A DNA stretch of 33,069 bases from UMGS1532 sp045594795 (GCA_045594795.1 JAZNZF010000012.1:1-33069), one strand, 5' to 3'; positions 1-9,125 are shown, counted from the first letter of the stretch. A program made the numbers and translations. Notes: generated by a model from the sequence alone, not told the origin.

Positions 1-1356
1 TTTGTAGGTACGTACGCGTACGTAGTAGGTCTTTTTAGCCTTTAGCTTTTTAACGGTTTTAGATACAGTCTTATTCTTTGTTACCTTAACTGTTTTTGCA
101 CTCTTGAATTTAGAAGATGTGCTGTACTGAATCTGATAACCTGCACCGGAAGTTTGTTTAGAGTATTTTACTGTAAAGGCTTTTTTGCCTGCCTTAAGCG
201 ACTTGATAGAAGTCTTCTTAGGATTAATTGTAAAGTACAAAGTTTTGGTGCCACTGTAGTTACCTTTGAAGGTTACGGTAACCTTGTACTTACCTACACT
301 CTTTCTGCCACTTGCATATTTTACAGTATAATATTTAGAGCTTACGGTTTTGCCCTTAGAATCTTTAACAGATACAGATGGCTTTTTAGACTTGCCATTG
401 TAGGTGTAAGATGATGTGGACAACTTAACAGTTTTAATTTTGTAGATTGTAGAAATCTTTCGTACAGCGCCACATACAGAACACTTGTCGGAAATTGCAC
501 CGTCTACACTGGTGGTTGCTTTCTTTGATACATAATCTGCACCGTATTTATGAGTGGTTGTGCGTGTAACTTTTTTACATACATTACAGGTGGTATCGCA
601 GTTGTTGCTGTAAGTATGGGCTTTTAAATTGCCATACTCTTTTTTACAAAGGGTACATATTGCTTTCTTTGTGCAAGTAGCGGTGCCGCCTGTGTGTTTT
701 AATGCAGAACCTACGCTTGTACGTGTATCAGTTTTGCCGCAACCGTTAGCACATTCAGCTGTTTCTGTACCATCTTTTCCACATTCAGCTGTGCCTTTGT
801 TTAACACATAATCTGCATCGTTGAAAACGTGTTGGCATAAAGCATATTGGAAATTAACATCAACGGTTGTGTTGCCAATATTGGCGAAGTTTTCATTACC
901 AACACTGGATGTAATATCTCTAACAGTTATGTTAGCAACTTTTAAACCGCTCTCACCTGCAGCATCAGCTGCGGTTGTAATAGCCAATGTTGCTACCTTG
1001 TAGCTTTGCTGTGCTTCGGTATAAAACTCTTCTACAGTTTTGTAGTTTTCGGCATATAGCACAATGCCCTCTGAACCAGGCCTAGCGCTCCAACCTTCTA
1101 CAGCGGGTGTAACAGCAGTTATGGTAAAACCTGCAGGCATTTCAATTTTGAACTGTACGCCCCTAATACCGCTAATTCCGCTTGGAATGGTTAACATAAC
1201 ATCTAATTCGTCTTGTAAATCGACTATTGAACCGCTAAGGGAAATAGCATCCTTTACGTCTACTGTTGGTGTGGTTGCATAAGCAGGTACAGCAAATAAA
1301 GAAATTGCCATACACATAGCTAACACAATTGATGAAATTTTGTTGAAAATACGCAT
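1..1356 (-). CDS. Secreted cohesin-like / FN3-like protein, partial
   Basis: The reading frame is open from an ATG at 1356 through base 1, giving 452 codons with the C-terminus outside the window. Residues 1-25 form a signal peptide ending VPAYA. Residues about 33-167 are a beta-rich domain resembling cohesin or related carbohydrate-binding folds (TIPSGISGIRGVQFKIEMP and later VANITVRDI). Residues about 170-295 are Cys-rich with repeated AEC, CxxC and CTLC-type motifs. Residues about 300-378 look like an Ig/MBG-type module, and 379 onward like fibronectin type III (YQIQYSTSSKFKSAKTVKV). AGGAGG lies just upstream of the ATG. It is probably an exported surface or cell-wall protein; binding to a dockerin partner is inference only. 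No enzyme domain is visible in the part present. Confidence 0.8.
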   Translation of the reverse strand, partial: MRIFNKISSIVLAMCMAISLFAVPAYATTPTVDVKDAISLSGSIVDLQDELDVMLTIPSGISGIRGVQFKIEMPAGFTITAVTPAVEGWSARPGSEGIVLYAENYKTVEEFYTEAQQSYKVATLAITTAADAAGESGLKVANITVRDITSSVGNENFANIGNTTVDVNFQYALCQHVFNDADYVLNKGTAECGKDGTETAECANGCGKTDTRTSVGSALKHTGGTATCTKKAICTLCKKEYGNLKAHTYSNNCDTTCNVCKKVTRTTTHKYGADYVSKKATTSVDGAISDKCSVCGAVRKISTIYKIKTVKLSTSSYTYNGKSKKPSVSVKDSKGKTVSSKYYTVKYASGRKSVGKYKVTVTFKGNYSGTKTLYFTINPKKTSIKSLKAGKKAFTVKYSKQTSGAGYQIQYSTSSKFKSAKTVKVTKNKTVSKTVKKLKAKKTYYVRVRTYK

Positions 1357-1385
1357 GGGTATCGACCTCCTAATATTCTGATATA

Positions 1386-1414
1386 ATTTTATACTAAAAA
1401 TTAGTCTATGTCAA
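1386..1414 (-). promoter_or_regulatory. Promoter of the cohesin-like gene
   Basis: On the minus strand TTGACA (1409-1414) and TAAAAT (1386-1391) are separated by 17 bases, about 30 bases upstream of the start codon. This fits a sigma-A type promoter. Confidence 0.7.
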
Positions 1415-1460
1415 CAAAAATATTGCACAAAAATGATATTTTTTTATTGTGCATATATAC

Positions 1461-1491
1461 AAAAAACCGCCCCCGAAATTAAGGAGCGGTT
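1461..1491 (-). terminator. Terminator after rpsR
   Basis: Nine-base arms (1465-1473 and 1483-1491, one mismatch) form a GC-rich hairpin followed on the minus strand by a T run. It lies directly downstream of the rpsR stop codon and closes the rpsF-ssb-rpsR operon. Confidence 0.8.
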
Positions 1492-1502
1492 AAGCATTTC
1501 TA

Positions 1503-1742
1503 TTAATCTGAAACGTAAGGGAGCAAAGAAACGAAACGTGCGCGTTTAATTGCAACGGTAAGCTCGCGCTGATGTGCAGCACAAGTACCTGTTACGCGAC
1601 GGGGAAGAATCTTTGCACGCTCGGAAATAAACTTACGAAGACGTGCTACATCTTTGTAATCTATAACTTCAACACGGTCAACACAGAAATGGCAAACTTT
1701 TTTGCGACTCTTTCTGCGGACAGGTCTATCCATTTTTTCCAT
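1503..1742 (-). CDS. rpsR: 30S ribosomal protein S18
   Basis: Small-subunit ribosomal protein bS18, 79 aa, which pairs with S6 on the platform of the 30S subunit. The core motif is recognisable (YKDVARLRKFISERAKILPRR, then TGTCAAHQRELTVAIKRARF, split here). Cys17, Cys20, Cys54 and His57 form a CxxC...CxxH set, so this is the zinc-binding (C+) form of S18. AGGAGG sits just ahead of the ATG. It is the last gene of the conserved rpsF-ssb-rpsR operon, 41 bases after ssb. Confidence 0.97.
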   Translation of the reverse strand: MEKMDRPVRRKSRKKVCHFCVDRVEVIDYKDVARLRKFISERAKILPRRVTGTCAAHQRELTVAIKRARFVSLLPYVSD

Positions 1743-1783
1743 GGTATTAGCCTCCTAACTGAATTTACACTATAAGTGCGGAT

Positions 1784-2215
1784 TTAGAACGGCAAATCGT
1801 CGTCACCTGGCAGAGATGAAAAATCTTCTGCGGCGGTGTTTGAGAACGATGGTGCCGGTGCCTGCTGCTCTTGGAACGAGCCAGCAGATGTGGAAGCATC
1901 ACGCTTTTCAGCAAAATGAACATTATTAGCAACAACCTCGAAAGCAGTGCGGTTATTACCGTCTTTATCGGTATAGCGACGGGTTTGAATTGAACCTTCT
2001 ACAGCAACAAGCTGGCCTTTTTTGAACCATTTGGATACAAACTCGGCACGCTGACGCCACGCTACGATATTGATAAAGTCGGTCTGCCTTTCTTCACCGT
2101 TTTTATAACCCCTATCTACAGCTAAAGTGAAGCTTGTAACAGGGATGTTTGAGTTGGTGTACTTAAGCTCTGGGTCGGCAGTAAGTCTGCCCATTAAAAT
2201 TGCGGTGTTAAGCAT
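1784..2215 (-). CDS. ssb: Single-stranded DNA-binding protein
   Basis: SSB of 143 aa, the length usual for Firmicutes. The N-terminal OB fold (about 1-105) has the start MLNTAILMGRLTADPELKY and the WRQRAEFVSKWFKKGQL block. A flexible Q/P/S-rich linker follows, and the acidic tip DDDLPF recruits partner proteins in replication and repair. It lies between rpsF and rpsR, the standard arrangement, with a ribosome site AGGAAGTG upstream. It binds ssDNA as a tetramer in characterised homologues. Confidence 0.97.
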   Translation of the reverse strand: MLNTAILMGRLTADPELKYTNSNIPVTSFTLAVDRGYKNGEERQTDFINIVAWRQRAEFVSKWFKKGQLVAVEGSIQTRRYTDKDGNNRTAFEVVANNVHFAEKRDASTSAGSFQEQQAPAPSFSNTAAEDFSSLPGDDDLPF

Positions 2216-2236
2216 GATTTTTCACTTCCTAAAAAA

Positions 2237-2518
2237 TTACTTTTTAACTATCATAGTTCTTAAAACGCCATCGGTAATTTTAGCTACACGATACATTTCC
2301 TCGGGGAAGCTTTCGCCACACTCGAAGTTGTAAAGAACATAGTAAGCCTCTGTTTCGTAGTTGATTTCGTAAGCTAAGCGACGCTTGCCCCAAACATCAA
2401 CACTCTCAACAGTGCCGTTAGCTGCTATCAACTGCTCGAATTTCTCCTGCAGTGCGGTAGCGGCTTCCTCTCCGCCTTTAAGTGAAAACACCATAACGGC
2501 TTCGTATTTGGTAGTCAT
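2237..2518 (-). CDS. rpsF: 30S ribosomal protein S6
   Basis: Ribosomal protein bS6, 93 aa, with a ferredoxin-like fold. It starts MTTKYEAVMVFSLKGGEE and contains the conserved WGKRRLAYEINYETEAYYVLYNFE region. It is the first gene of rpsF-ssb-rpsR. GGAGG stands seven bases ahead of the ATG, and a consensus promoter lies about 80 bases upstream. In related bacteria the S6:S18 complex can bind its own mRNA leader; a short hairpin is present in the leader here but the known CCG-containing binding motif was not recognised. Confidence 0.97.
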   Translation of the reverse strand: MTTKYEAVMVFSLKGGEEAATALQEKFEQLIAANGTVESVDVWGKRRLAYEINYETEAYYVLYNFECGESFPEEMYRVAKITDGVLRTMIVKK

Positions 2519-2545
2519 CTAATTGCACCTCCTTATGGTCTAATG

Positions 2546-2565
2546 GCTGCAAGTAAATATGCAGC
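2546..2565 (-). promoter_or_regulatory. Hairpin in the rpsF leader
   Basis: Six-base perfect arms GCTGCA/TGCAGC (2546-2551, 2560-2565) with an eight-base loop lie in the roughly 70-nt 5' leader of rpsF. The position suits autoregulation by S6:S18, but the diagnostic motif was not seen, so the role is open. Confidence 0.35.
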
Positions 2566-2596
2566 AAGGACGTTATTTATATTTAACGCTCGAATC

Positions 2597-2625
2597 ATTA
2601 TAACAGAACGGAACTAATAAGTCAA
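2597..2625 (-). promoter_or_regulatory. Promoter of rpsF-ssb-rpsR
   Basis: Minus strand TTGACT (2620-2625), a 17-base spacer and TATAAT (2597-2602). It begins about 20 bases beyond the stop codon of the upstream pseudokinase gene, so no obvious terminator separates the two units. Confidence 0.85.
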
Positions 2626-2644
2626 GGAATTTTTATTATCTACC

Positions 2645-4816
2645 CTAATTAGTGGTCGTTTGGTTTGATCCGGTAGGTAGAGAAGATGTGGTAGCTTCCG
2701 GGGTTGATGGGTCAGCCTGTGTAGATGCACCTTGACTTGAGGGTTGCGAGGAACCGTTTTGGCTTACGGTAGGCTGTTCCACGCTTGTAGGATTACTTTC
2801 TTGAGATTCTACTGGTTCTTGGCCCTTACTTACATAAAGCACAACCGTACTTGTCACGCTTGTTCCTGAACGCGGGTTGGTGCGCGTTACCCTTCCAGCG
2901 CTAATTATATCACTATACTCCTCAACAACTGTATAAGCAATTCCGCGCTTGGTTAAAAGATTTATAGCATCGCTCTTAAGCCTGTTAGTTAGGTTAGGCA
3001 TTGCGGGAGGATTGCCCTTGCTTACAGTAAGCTTAATGGATTCTGTGTTATTAATTTTTGTGCCCTTAGGTATTGATTGGCTTATAACCAATCCGTCTTT
3101 GTAAACCTCGGAATATATCTCCTCAATTACAAACTGATATGCACTGTAATCGGGGTTGCTCTTAATTTCGGTGTTGTAGTTCATACCAACGAAATTCTGC
3201 ACCTCGATATCCTCAATTTCCTTGTAGTAAGAAAGCTCTACCTTGCTTTCAACGCTTACCTCAGTGCCGCCTTTTGGGGACATTTTGAAGATTTTATCGG
3301 TGTCTTCACCCAGCTTTGTTACGGCTACCGAAACTATATTTTCAGGCAAAAAGCCCATTTCAAGCAAGGCTATGCGAGCATCGGTATAGCTTGCCTCTTC
3401 CTCTACAAAATCGGGCAAAGTAACCGTTTCACTACCAAGGCTTATATAAACGCCCAATTTTTCCTCTGCCGCTATTTCGTGGCCTACCTTTTGGGTTTGC
3501 TTATAAATCTGTCCACGCTCGTACTTATCATTATATTCTTTAGCAATAACGTCAAACTCTATATCGTTAAAGCCTTGCTCCTCGTAATATTCGAGAACCT
3601 CGGCACAGGTTTTGCCCTTAAAGTCAATTACCGTGGCAACAACATTTTCCTCGTTTACGATATATTCGCTACTTGTAGGAACAGAAATATTATTTTCGCC
3701 GCCTGTTACGGTGTTAAATATATTAGTCCAGTTTTTACCGATAAGTAGCGCAATTATTAATAGAATTATGGTTGCCGCAACCGCAATAGTAAGCACGCCA
3801 TACTGCTTAAAGAATGTAGGCTTTTTGTTTTCTTCCTCATTGTCTGATACGGCTATGACGCCCGACTCTGCCATAAGCTCTTCTTTTAGCTTTTCTATGG
3901 TTTTTGTTCTATTTTCGGGCATTACCTGTAAAGCAGCAGCAAGGGAAGCCAAAATATTTTTAGGCACACTCTCTGCAAGCTTTGCAGGAATGGTCATATT
4001 ATCATTTGAAAGTCTGTCAGGTGCCTCAGGTGGAGGGTTGCCAACAAGGGTACGGAACAGGGTTGCAGCTATTCCGTAAACATCGGTCCACGGTCCTTGC
4101 TGAGCCTCGTATCCGTACTGCTCAATAGCGGCGAAGCCTGGGAAAAGGCGCGCCGAGATATCACTACGCGATGTACGAGCCGCAGCAATACAGAAGCCTA
4201 TTATACGCACCTTACCGTCGCGACCTACAAGCAATGTATCGGGGCTTAAGCCTCGGTGCACTATATTAGCCCCGTGGAGCTGTGAAAGTACAGGAAGCAA
4301 CGGCAAGAATAAAGAACGTGCCTGCTCCCACGTAAGCTGACCGCCGTTGCGCATCAAAAACTCGCGCAATGTTATACCCGAAACACTTTCGGTTACATAA
4401 TAAGCGGTGCCGCCCGCCTCGAAAATATCGATTACATCTAAAAGGTTTGGGCTGCCATTAAGGGTAGAAAGTGTGCGCGCAAGCTCGATAAAGCAGATAA
4501 GTGATTCGTTATAGCTGAACGAACTTTCGCGATTAACCCTAACAGTACTGTCGGGCTCACGAACGCATATATCGTTAGGAAAATATTCGCGTATGCGAAC
4601 TATCCTTCCGCTTTCTATTTCCTTACCTATGTAAGTTATTCCTTCGCCACCCGAATCGATAACCTTGCCTACAATGTACTTGCCGCAAAGTATTGTTCTT
4701 ACAGGTAGACCCTCGCCGTTATCGGCAGCTGAATTATCATAGCCACAGATATGGCAAATTTGTTCTTCCCCTATTTCTCCCATACAGCCCATACATAAGC
4801 CCTTGGTATTCTCCAT
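2645..4816 (-). CDS. Zinc-ribbon / kinase-fold (probable pseudokinase) / PASTA membrane protein
   Basis: A 723-aa protein. Residues 8-24 form a zinc ribbon (C8, C11, C21, C24). Residues about 45-315 have a Ser/Thr kinase fold with a Gly-rich loop (SGGEG, 55-59) and the subfamily motif FPGFAAIEQYGYEAQQGPWTD. Key catalytic positions are altered: the VAIK lysine is R76, the HRD aspartate is glycine (HRG, 187-189), and DFG is GFC (207-209). One membrane segment spans about 340-360. Four PASTA-like repeats follow (about 380-660), then a Ser/Thr/Gln-rich tail. In active PASTA kinases the external repeats sense cell-wall fragments. Here the same topology is kept without a normal catalytic site, so a scaffold or sensor role is inferred. 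It is transcribed separately from rpsF. Confidence 0.88.
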   Translation of the reverse strand: MENTKGLCMGCMGEIGEEQICHICGYDNSAADNGEGLPVRTILCGKYIVGKVIDSGGEGITYIGKEIESGRIVRIREYFPNDICVREPDSTVRVNRESSFSYNESLICFIELARTLSTLNGSPNLLDVIDIFEAGGTAYYVTESVSGITLREFLMRNGGQLTWEQARSLFLPLLPVLSQLHGANIVHRGLSPDTLLVGRDGKVRIIGFCIAAARTSRSDISARLFPGFAAIEQYGYEAQQGPWTDVYGIAATLFRTLVGNPPPEAPDRLSNDNMTIPAKLAESVPKNILASLAAALQVMPENRTKTIEKLKEELMAESGVIAVSDNEEENKKPTFFKQYGVLTIAVAATIILLIIALLIGKNWTNIFNTVTGGENNISVPTSSEYIVNEENVVATVIDFKGKTCAEVLEYYEEQGFNDIEFDVIAKEYNDKYERGQIYKQTQKVGHEIAAEEKLGVYISLGSETVTLPDFVEEEASYTDARIALLEMGFLPENIVSVAVTKLGEDTDKIFKMSPKGGTEVSVESKVELSYYKEIEDIEVQNFVGMNYNTEIKSNPDYSAYQFVIEEIYSEVYKDGLVISQSIPKGTKINNTESIKLTVSKGNPPAMPNLTNRLKSDAINLLTKRGIAYTVVEEYSDIISAGRVTRTNPRSGTSVTSTVVLYVSKGQEPVESQESNPTSVEQPTVSQNGSSQPSSQGASTQADPSTPEATTSSLPTGSNQTTTN

Positions 4817-4894
4817 ACTATAAGTACCTATCCTTTCATTAGGGTAATAAACTTTTGCACTATTAATTATTTTAACACACTTGTCAAGTATGCG

Positions 4895-5470
4895 TTACAC
4901 CTTTTGCTCGTCTAAGGTTAAACGGTAGCTTGGCAAAAACTCATCTACAAACACATCCGCTTCGGGTAGCTTTAGTTCTTTTATAGCTTTTATTGTGCTT
5001 TTTTCTGCCACGCTGAATTCGGCATTACCCATATTGTGTTCTTCAATGCATTTTATAAGCGCCGATATTTTATCAGCCGCGCGGATTATTTTTTTATACT
5101 CCGAATTGTCTGCGTATATGTCCGAATAGACATCTTGCATATCATTTGGCAGAAGCTCTAAAAGCTTATCTGCAGCCGAACGCTCGATTTGCCTGTACAC
5201 CTCGCGTATTTTTTCGTTATTATATTTTATTGGGGTTGGCATATCACCGGTTATAATTTCGGTTGTATCGTGAAACATTGCAAGTACCGCCGCGCGCTCA
5301 GGGTCTAAATCACCGCCAAAACGCCTATTATTAATAACGCAAAGCGCGTGGGCTATAAATGCCGTTTCTAAAGAATGCTCGCAAAGATTTTCGGTACGGG
5401 TGTTTCTCATTAATCCCCATCGATTTATGTGCTTCATTCTCGAGAGCATTGCAAAATAATGATAAACCAT
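4895..5470 (-). CDS. yfbR: HD-domain 5'-deoxynucleotidase, YfbR type
   Basis: A 191-aa HD-domain phosphohydrolase closely resembling E. coli YfbR, which dephosphorylates deoxyribonucleoside 5'-monophosphates. The family signature is clear: HINRWGLMRNTRTENLCEHS near the N-terminus, metal ligands H32, H67 and D68 (MFHDTTEIITGDMPTP), a later RAADK aspartate, and the C-terminal FLPSYRLTLDE. It is full length. It lies 78 bases upstream of the pseudokinase gene on the same strand and is divergent from yfhO. It is cytosolic and probably balances dNMP pools. Confidence 0.9.
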   Translation of the reverse strand: MVYHYFAMLSRMKHINRWGLMRNTRTENLCEHSLETAFIAHALCVINNRRFGGDLDPERAAVLAMFHDTTEIITGDMPTPIKYNNEKIREVYRQIERSAADKLLELLPNDMQDVYSDIYADNSEYKKIIRAADKISALIKCIEEHNMGNAEFSVAEKSTIKAIKELKLPEADVFVDEFLPSYRLTLDEQKV

Positions 5471-5533
5471 ATATTTTAATTCTTCCTTTACAAAAAACTA
5501 CAAAAAATAAAATATTAAAACATTACTCAGCTA

Positions 5534-5562
5534 TTGAATATTATAACAGAAACTGATATAAT
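5534..5562 (+). promoter_or_regulatory. Promoter of yfhO-GT2-rsmE
   Basis: TTGAAT (5534-5539), 17 bases, TATAAT (5557-5562), about 40 bases upstream of the yfhO start in the divergent intergenic gap. Confidence 0.75.
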
Positions 5563-5602
5563 ATCAATATATATTTTTGTTTTAATATAAGAGGGTTATA
5601 TT

Positions 5603-8170
5603 ATGCAGCAACTAAACTCGGTACGCATACAAAAGAATATGTCTCTGCAAGCCTTTTTAATAGGGTTTTTTATTGCTGCGGCGTTTTTTATTCCCTATAT
5701 CGTAATTGATGGGGGTTACTTTTTATTTTATGGCGATTTTAACGTGCAACAAGTACCCTTCTATCAGCTGAGTCACGAGGCAGTAAAAAGTGGAAATCTT
5801 GGTTGGTCAAGCTATACCGACCTTGGCACGAATTTTATAGGCTCGTATTCCTTTTATCTTTTAGGCAGTCCGTTTTTTTGGTTTACACTGTTATTCCCAA
5901 ATAGCTTTGTGCCTTACCTTATGGGGCCACTGCTGATTTTAAAATTCGCATTAGCCACACTTACAGCATATCTTTACATCCGCCGTTATGTTAGAAGCCC
6001 CGAAACCGCAGTGCTTGGCGGTATTTTGTATGCATTCTCGGGTTTTTCGGTATACAACATTTTCTTTAACCATTTCCACGAAGCTATAATTGTATTCCCG
6101 TTGCTGCTTTTAAGCATAGATATGCATATAGCCGACCGTAAGCGCGGTCCCTTTGCCGCTATGGTATTTATATGCGCGGTTACGAACTATTTCTTCTTTT
6201 ATGGAATGGTAGTATTCTCGGTAATATATTGGTTTTTACGTACAATAGGTGGCAGCTTTAGACAGAACCTACGCGGCTTTTTACTATTTGCGCTTGAAGC
6301 AGTTATAGGTCTACTAATGTCTATGGCACTACTATTGCCGTCTATTCTGAGCGTTTTACAAAATCAGCGGCTTTCAAGTGTTTCTTTGGGCTACGATTCC
6401 TGGCTTTACGGCAGGGTGCAGATATATGCAAATATTTTAGAAGTGCTTTTCTTCCCACCCGATATCCCTGCAAGACCTGTTTTCTTCCCTGATGCCGACG
6501 TAAAGTGGTCTTCACTTGGCGCTTGGTTACCGCTATTTAGTGTTACTGGTGTACTTGCTTTTATGAAATCAAAGCGTGGACACTGGATAAGCAGACTATT
6601 AAAAGTAAGCTTATTTATGGCGCTTGTGCCAATCTTAAACGCCTCATTTTCTTTCTTTAACAGCGCTTATTATGCGCGTTGGTTTTATATGCCGATTCTG
6701 ATTATGTGCCTTGCAACAGTTATGGCTATTGAAAACCACCAAATTGACTGGAAACCTGCTTTGCGCACCGTTTCTATAATAACCGCCGCCGCTACTCTCA
6801 TTATAGGTCTTTGGCCCGAGGGAAAAGACGAAAACGGCGATATCACACATTTCGGTATATTCACTTTTGAGGAAAACAGCTACACCTATATTGGCAGATA
6901 TTGGACTGCTTGTGCTATTGCGCTTGGCTCTTTGCTTGTGCTGTGGTTATTACTACGGGCATACAGAAAATATCACGCGGTTTTTGTTAAAAACGCTATT
7001 ACTGCTGTAGCTATAATTTCGGTAATATATTCTGCAGTGTTTATCGGTTGCGGTAAAGCACACTCGTACGATATTAAAAACGAGGTTATACCAAACCTTA
7101 TTGAAGGCGAATTAAAGCTTGAGGGTGACCCCGACACCTTCCGTATAGACTGCTACGAATGTATGGATAACACGGCTATGTTTTTGGGGTATAGAGGAAT
7201 AAATGCGTTCCATTCGGTTGTCCCCTCGAGTATCACCGAGTTTTACGAATATATCGGTGAAGAACGCAGTGTTGGAAGCAGACCCACTACCGACTGTGCG
7301 GGAATCCGCCCCTTACTTTCGGTTAAATATCTTTTAAGCCGTAACGGTGGCGATAGTTTTGTTGACGAGTCTGATATTCCTAAAATGGAAGGCTATAACT
7401 TTTTAAAGACCGAAAACGGATTTGACGTTTATGAGAACGAAAACTATATCCCCTACGGCTTTACCTACGACCATTACGTTAGCCGAGAAATTTGTGATGG
7501 ACTTTCGGATTATCTAAAGCCTAATATGATGCTTAAGGCTATGTTGCTTTCCGATCAACAAATTAAAAAATACGGAAAGTTACTTAAGAATATCGAAGAC
7601 GAAGAATATTATCTGTCTTACGAGCAAATGGCAGAGGATTCTGCTAAACGTAGAAAAACCTGTGCCTACAGTTTCCAGTATACCAACAGCGGCTTTAACG
7701 CTAAAACGAACCTTAAAAAGAGCAACCTTGTATTCTTTTCTGTTCCTTATGAGGACGGTTGGACTGCTTATGTAAATGGCAGTCCTGTGGAAATTGAAAA
7801 GGTGAACGTTGGATTTATGGCAGTGCTCTGCCCCGAAGGTGAATGTGAGATAAACTTTGTTTATACTACACCGGGACTTCATCTTGGCGTTTTAATCTCG
7901 GTTACTGCAGCGGTTATGTTCTGTATATATCTCTTTGGCGTGCATAGATACAGACGCACACACCCCTACCGCTATAGCGGAGAATGGCCCGAGGGCGAGG
8001 AGTTAGCCGCTTACTTTAAAAACAATCCCCTTATAGAGCCGCCTAAACCCGAGCTTGCACCTAAAATGCAAGAATTAATTTCAGACGAGCAAAGTGAAGA
8101 AGAACAAAGCGACACCTATGTTGATATAGAGGCGTTACACAAATTTATAGGAGATAATGAGGATGACTAA
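5603..8170 (+). CDS. YfhO family multi-spanning membrane protein (GT-C-like)
   Basis: An 855-aa integral membrane protein of the YfhO family. It has more than ten hydrophobic segments in the first 470 residues, an extracytoplasmic domain (about 480-760), another membrane helix near 765-785 and an acidic cytoplasmic tail. The early acidic motif YFLFYGDFNVQQVPFYQL matches the family. In Firmicutes YfhO proteins are linked to glycosylation of teichoic acids, using lipid-linked sugars made by a GT2 enzyme. The next gene is exactly such a GT2 and overlaps this one, which supports a shared pathway. The ribosome site is GAGGG, eight bases from the ATG. The precise acceptor polymer cannot be told from sequence. 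Confidence 0.88.
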   Translation: MQQLNSVRIQKNMSLQAFLIGFFIAAAFFIPYIVIDGGYFLFYGDFNVQQVPFYQLSHEAVKSGNLGWSSYTDLGTNFIGSYSFYLLGSPFFWFTLLFPNSFVPYLMGPLLILKFALATLTAYLYIRRYVRSPETAVLGGILYAFSGFSVYNIFFNHFHEAIIVFPLLLLSIDMHIADRKRGPFAAMVFICAVTNYFFFYGMVVFSVIYWFLRTIGGSFRQNLRGFLLFALEAVIGLLMSMALLLPSILSVLQNQRLSSVSLGYDSWLYGRVQIYANILEVLFFPPDIPARPVFFPDADVKWSSLGAWLPLFSVTGVLAFMKSKRGHWISRLLKVSLFMALVPILNASFSFFNSAYYARWFYMPILIMCLATVMAIENHQIDWKPALRTVSIITAAATLIIGLWPEGKDENGDITHFGIFTFEENSYTYIGRYWTACAIALGSLLVLWLLLRAYRKYHAVFVKNAITAVAIISVIYSAVFIGCGKAHSYDIKNEVIPNLIEGELKLEGDPDTFRIDCYECMDNTAMFLGYRGINAFHSVVPSSITEFYEYIGEERSVGSRPTTDCAGIRPLLSVKYLLSRNGGDSFVDESDIPKMEGYNFLKTENGFDVYENENYIPYGFTYDHYVSREICDGLSDYLKPNMMLKAMLLSDQQIKKYGKLLKNIEDEEYYLSYEQMAEDSAKRRKTCAYSFQYTNSGFNAKTNLKKSNLVFFSVPYEDGWTAYVNGSPVEIEKVNVGFMAVLCPEGECEINFVYTTPGLHLGVLISVTAAVMFCIYLFGVHRYRRTHPYRYSGEWPEGEELAAYFKNNPLIEPPKPELAPKMQELISDEQSEEEQSDTYVDIEALHKFIGDNEDD

Positions 8171-9125
8171 GCTTAACAGCACACCTACCCTTTACCTTGC
8201 TGTTCCGTGTTTTAACGAGCAAGAGGTACTGCAAGAAACTGCAAATCGTTTACAAGAAAAGCTTGGTGAAATGATGGTGGCAGGAACCATAAGTGACCAC
8301 AGCCGTATACTTTTTATAGACGATGGCAGCAAGGATGCTACTTGGGAAATAATTGACAGTTTGCATAAAAGCAACAGCCTTGTGTGCGGACTTAAGCTCT
8401 CACACAACCAAGGTCACCAAAATGCTCTGCTTGCCGGCCTTATGACTGCAAAGGAGTATGCCGACTGTGTAATTTCTATGGACGCAGATTTGCAAGACGA
8501 TATATCCGTGCTTGATAAATTTATAGAAAAATACAACGACGGTTGCGACGTTGTTTACGGTGTTCGTTCCTCCAGAAAAAGCGATACTGCTTTTAAGCGC
8601 AAAACAGCCGAAGGATACTACAAATTCCTTAGTTTGCTTGGTGTTGACATAGTATACAACCACGCAGATTACAGACTAATGAGCCGCCGCGCTTTAGATG
8701 CTTTAGCAGAATATAAAGAGGTTAATCTGTTTTTGCGCGGTATAGTAAGGCTGATTGGTTTTAAAACCGCAACTGTTGAATACGAACGCCACGAGAGGTT
8801 TGCGGGCAAATCCAAGTATCCTTTCAAAAAAATGCTTTCATTCGCTTTAGACGGAATAACCTCTTTTAGCGTGAAACCCATAAAAATAATTGGCAACCTT
8901 GGTGTTGTTATATCCATACTAAGTATATTTGCAATGCTTTATGCGTTTATTTCCAAACTTACGGGCAATGCTGTTGCAGGTTGGACAGCCATTGTAGCAT
9001 CAATTTGGCTAATAGGTGGAATTCAGCTTTTGTCACTCGGTGTAATAGGCACCTACGTTGGTAAAATTTATAGTGAAACAAAGGCTCGGCCAAAATATAT
9101 TATAGAGGAATTTTTAGAAAAGTAG
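8163..9125 (+). CDS. Polyprenyl-phosphate glycosyltransferase, GT2 (GtrB/DPM-like)
   Basis: About 320 aa. The GT-A domain has the N-terminal VPCFNEQE motif, DDGS, the QGHQNALLAG segment and the metal-binding DADLQDD. A conserved EYERHERFAGKSKYPFKKM segment precedes two C-terminal membrane helices. Homologues transfer a sugar from a nucleotide donor to undecaprenyl phosphate on the inner leaflet. Two ATG codons are possible: 8157 lies only three bases from AGGAG, while 8163 has nine, so 8163 is preferred. It overlaps the end of yfhO and is probably translationally coupled. It likely supplies the lipid-linked sugar that YfhO uses outside the membrane. Confidence 0.92.
   Translation: MTKLNSTPTLYLAVPCFNEQEVLQETANRLQEKLGEMMVAGTISDHSRILFIDDGSKDATWEIIDSLHKSNSLVCGLKLSHNQGHQNALLAGLMTAKEYADCVISMDADLQDDISVLDKFIEKYNDGCDVVYGVRSSRKSDTAFKRKTAEGYYKFLSLLGVDIVYNHADYRLMSRRALDALAEYKEVNLFLRGIVRLIGFKTATVEYERHERFAGKSKYPFKKMLSFALDGITSFSVKPIKIIGNLGVVISILSIFAMLYAFISKLTGNAVAGWTAIVASIWLIGGIQLLSLGVIGTYVGKIYSETKARPKYIIEEFLEK

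Noticed and set aside
3077..4079. Long plus-strand open frames (223 and 155 aa) opposite the pseudokinase gene
   Set aside because: They are antisense shadows of a gene with clear domains; no ribosome site or family resemblance.
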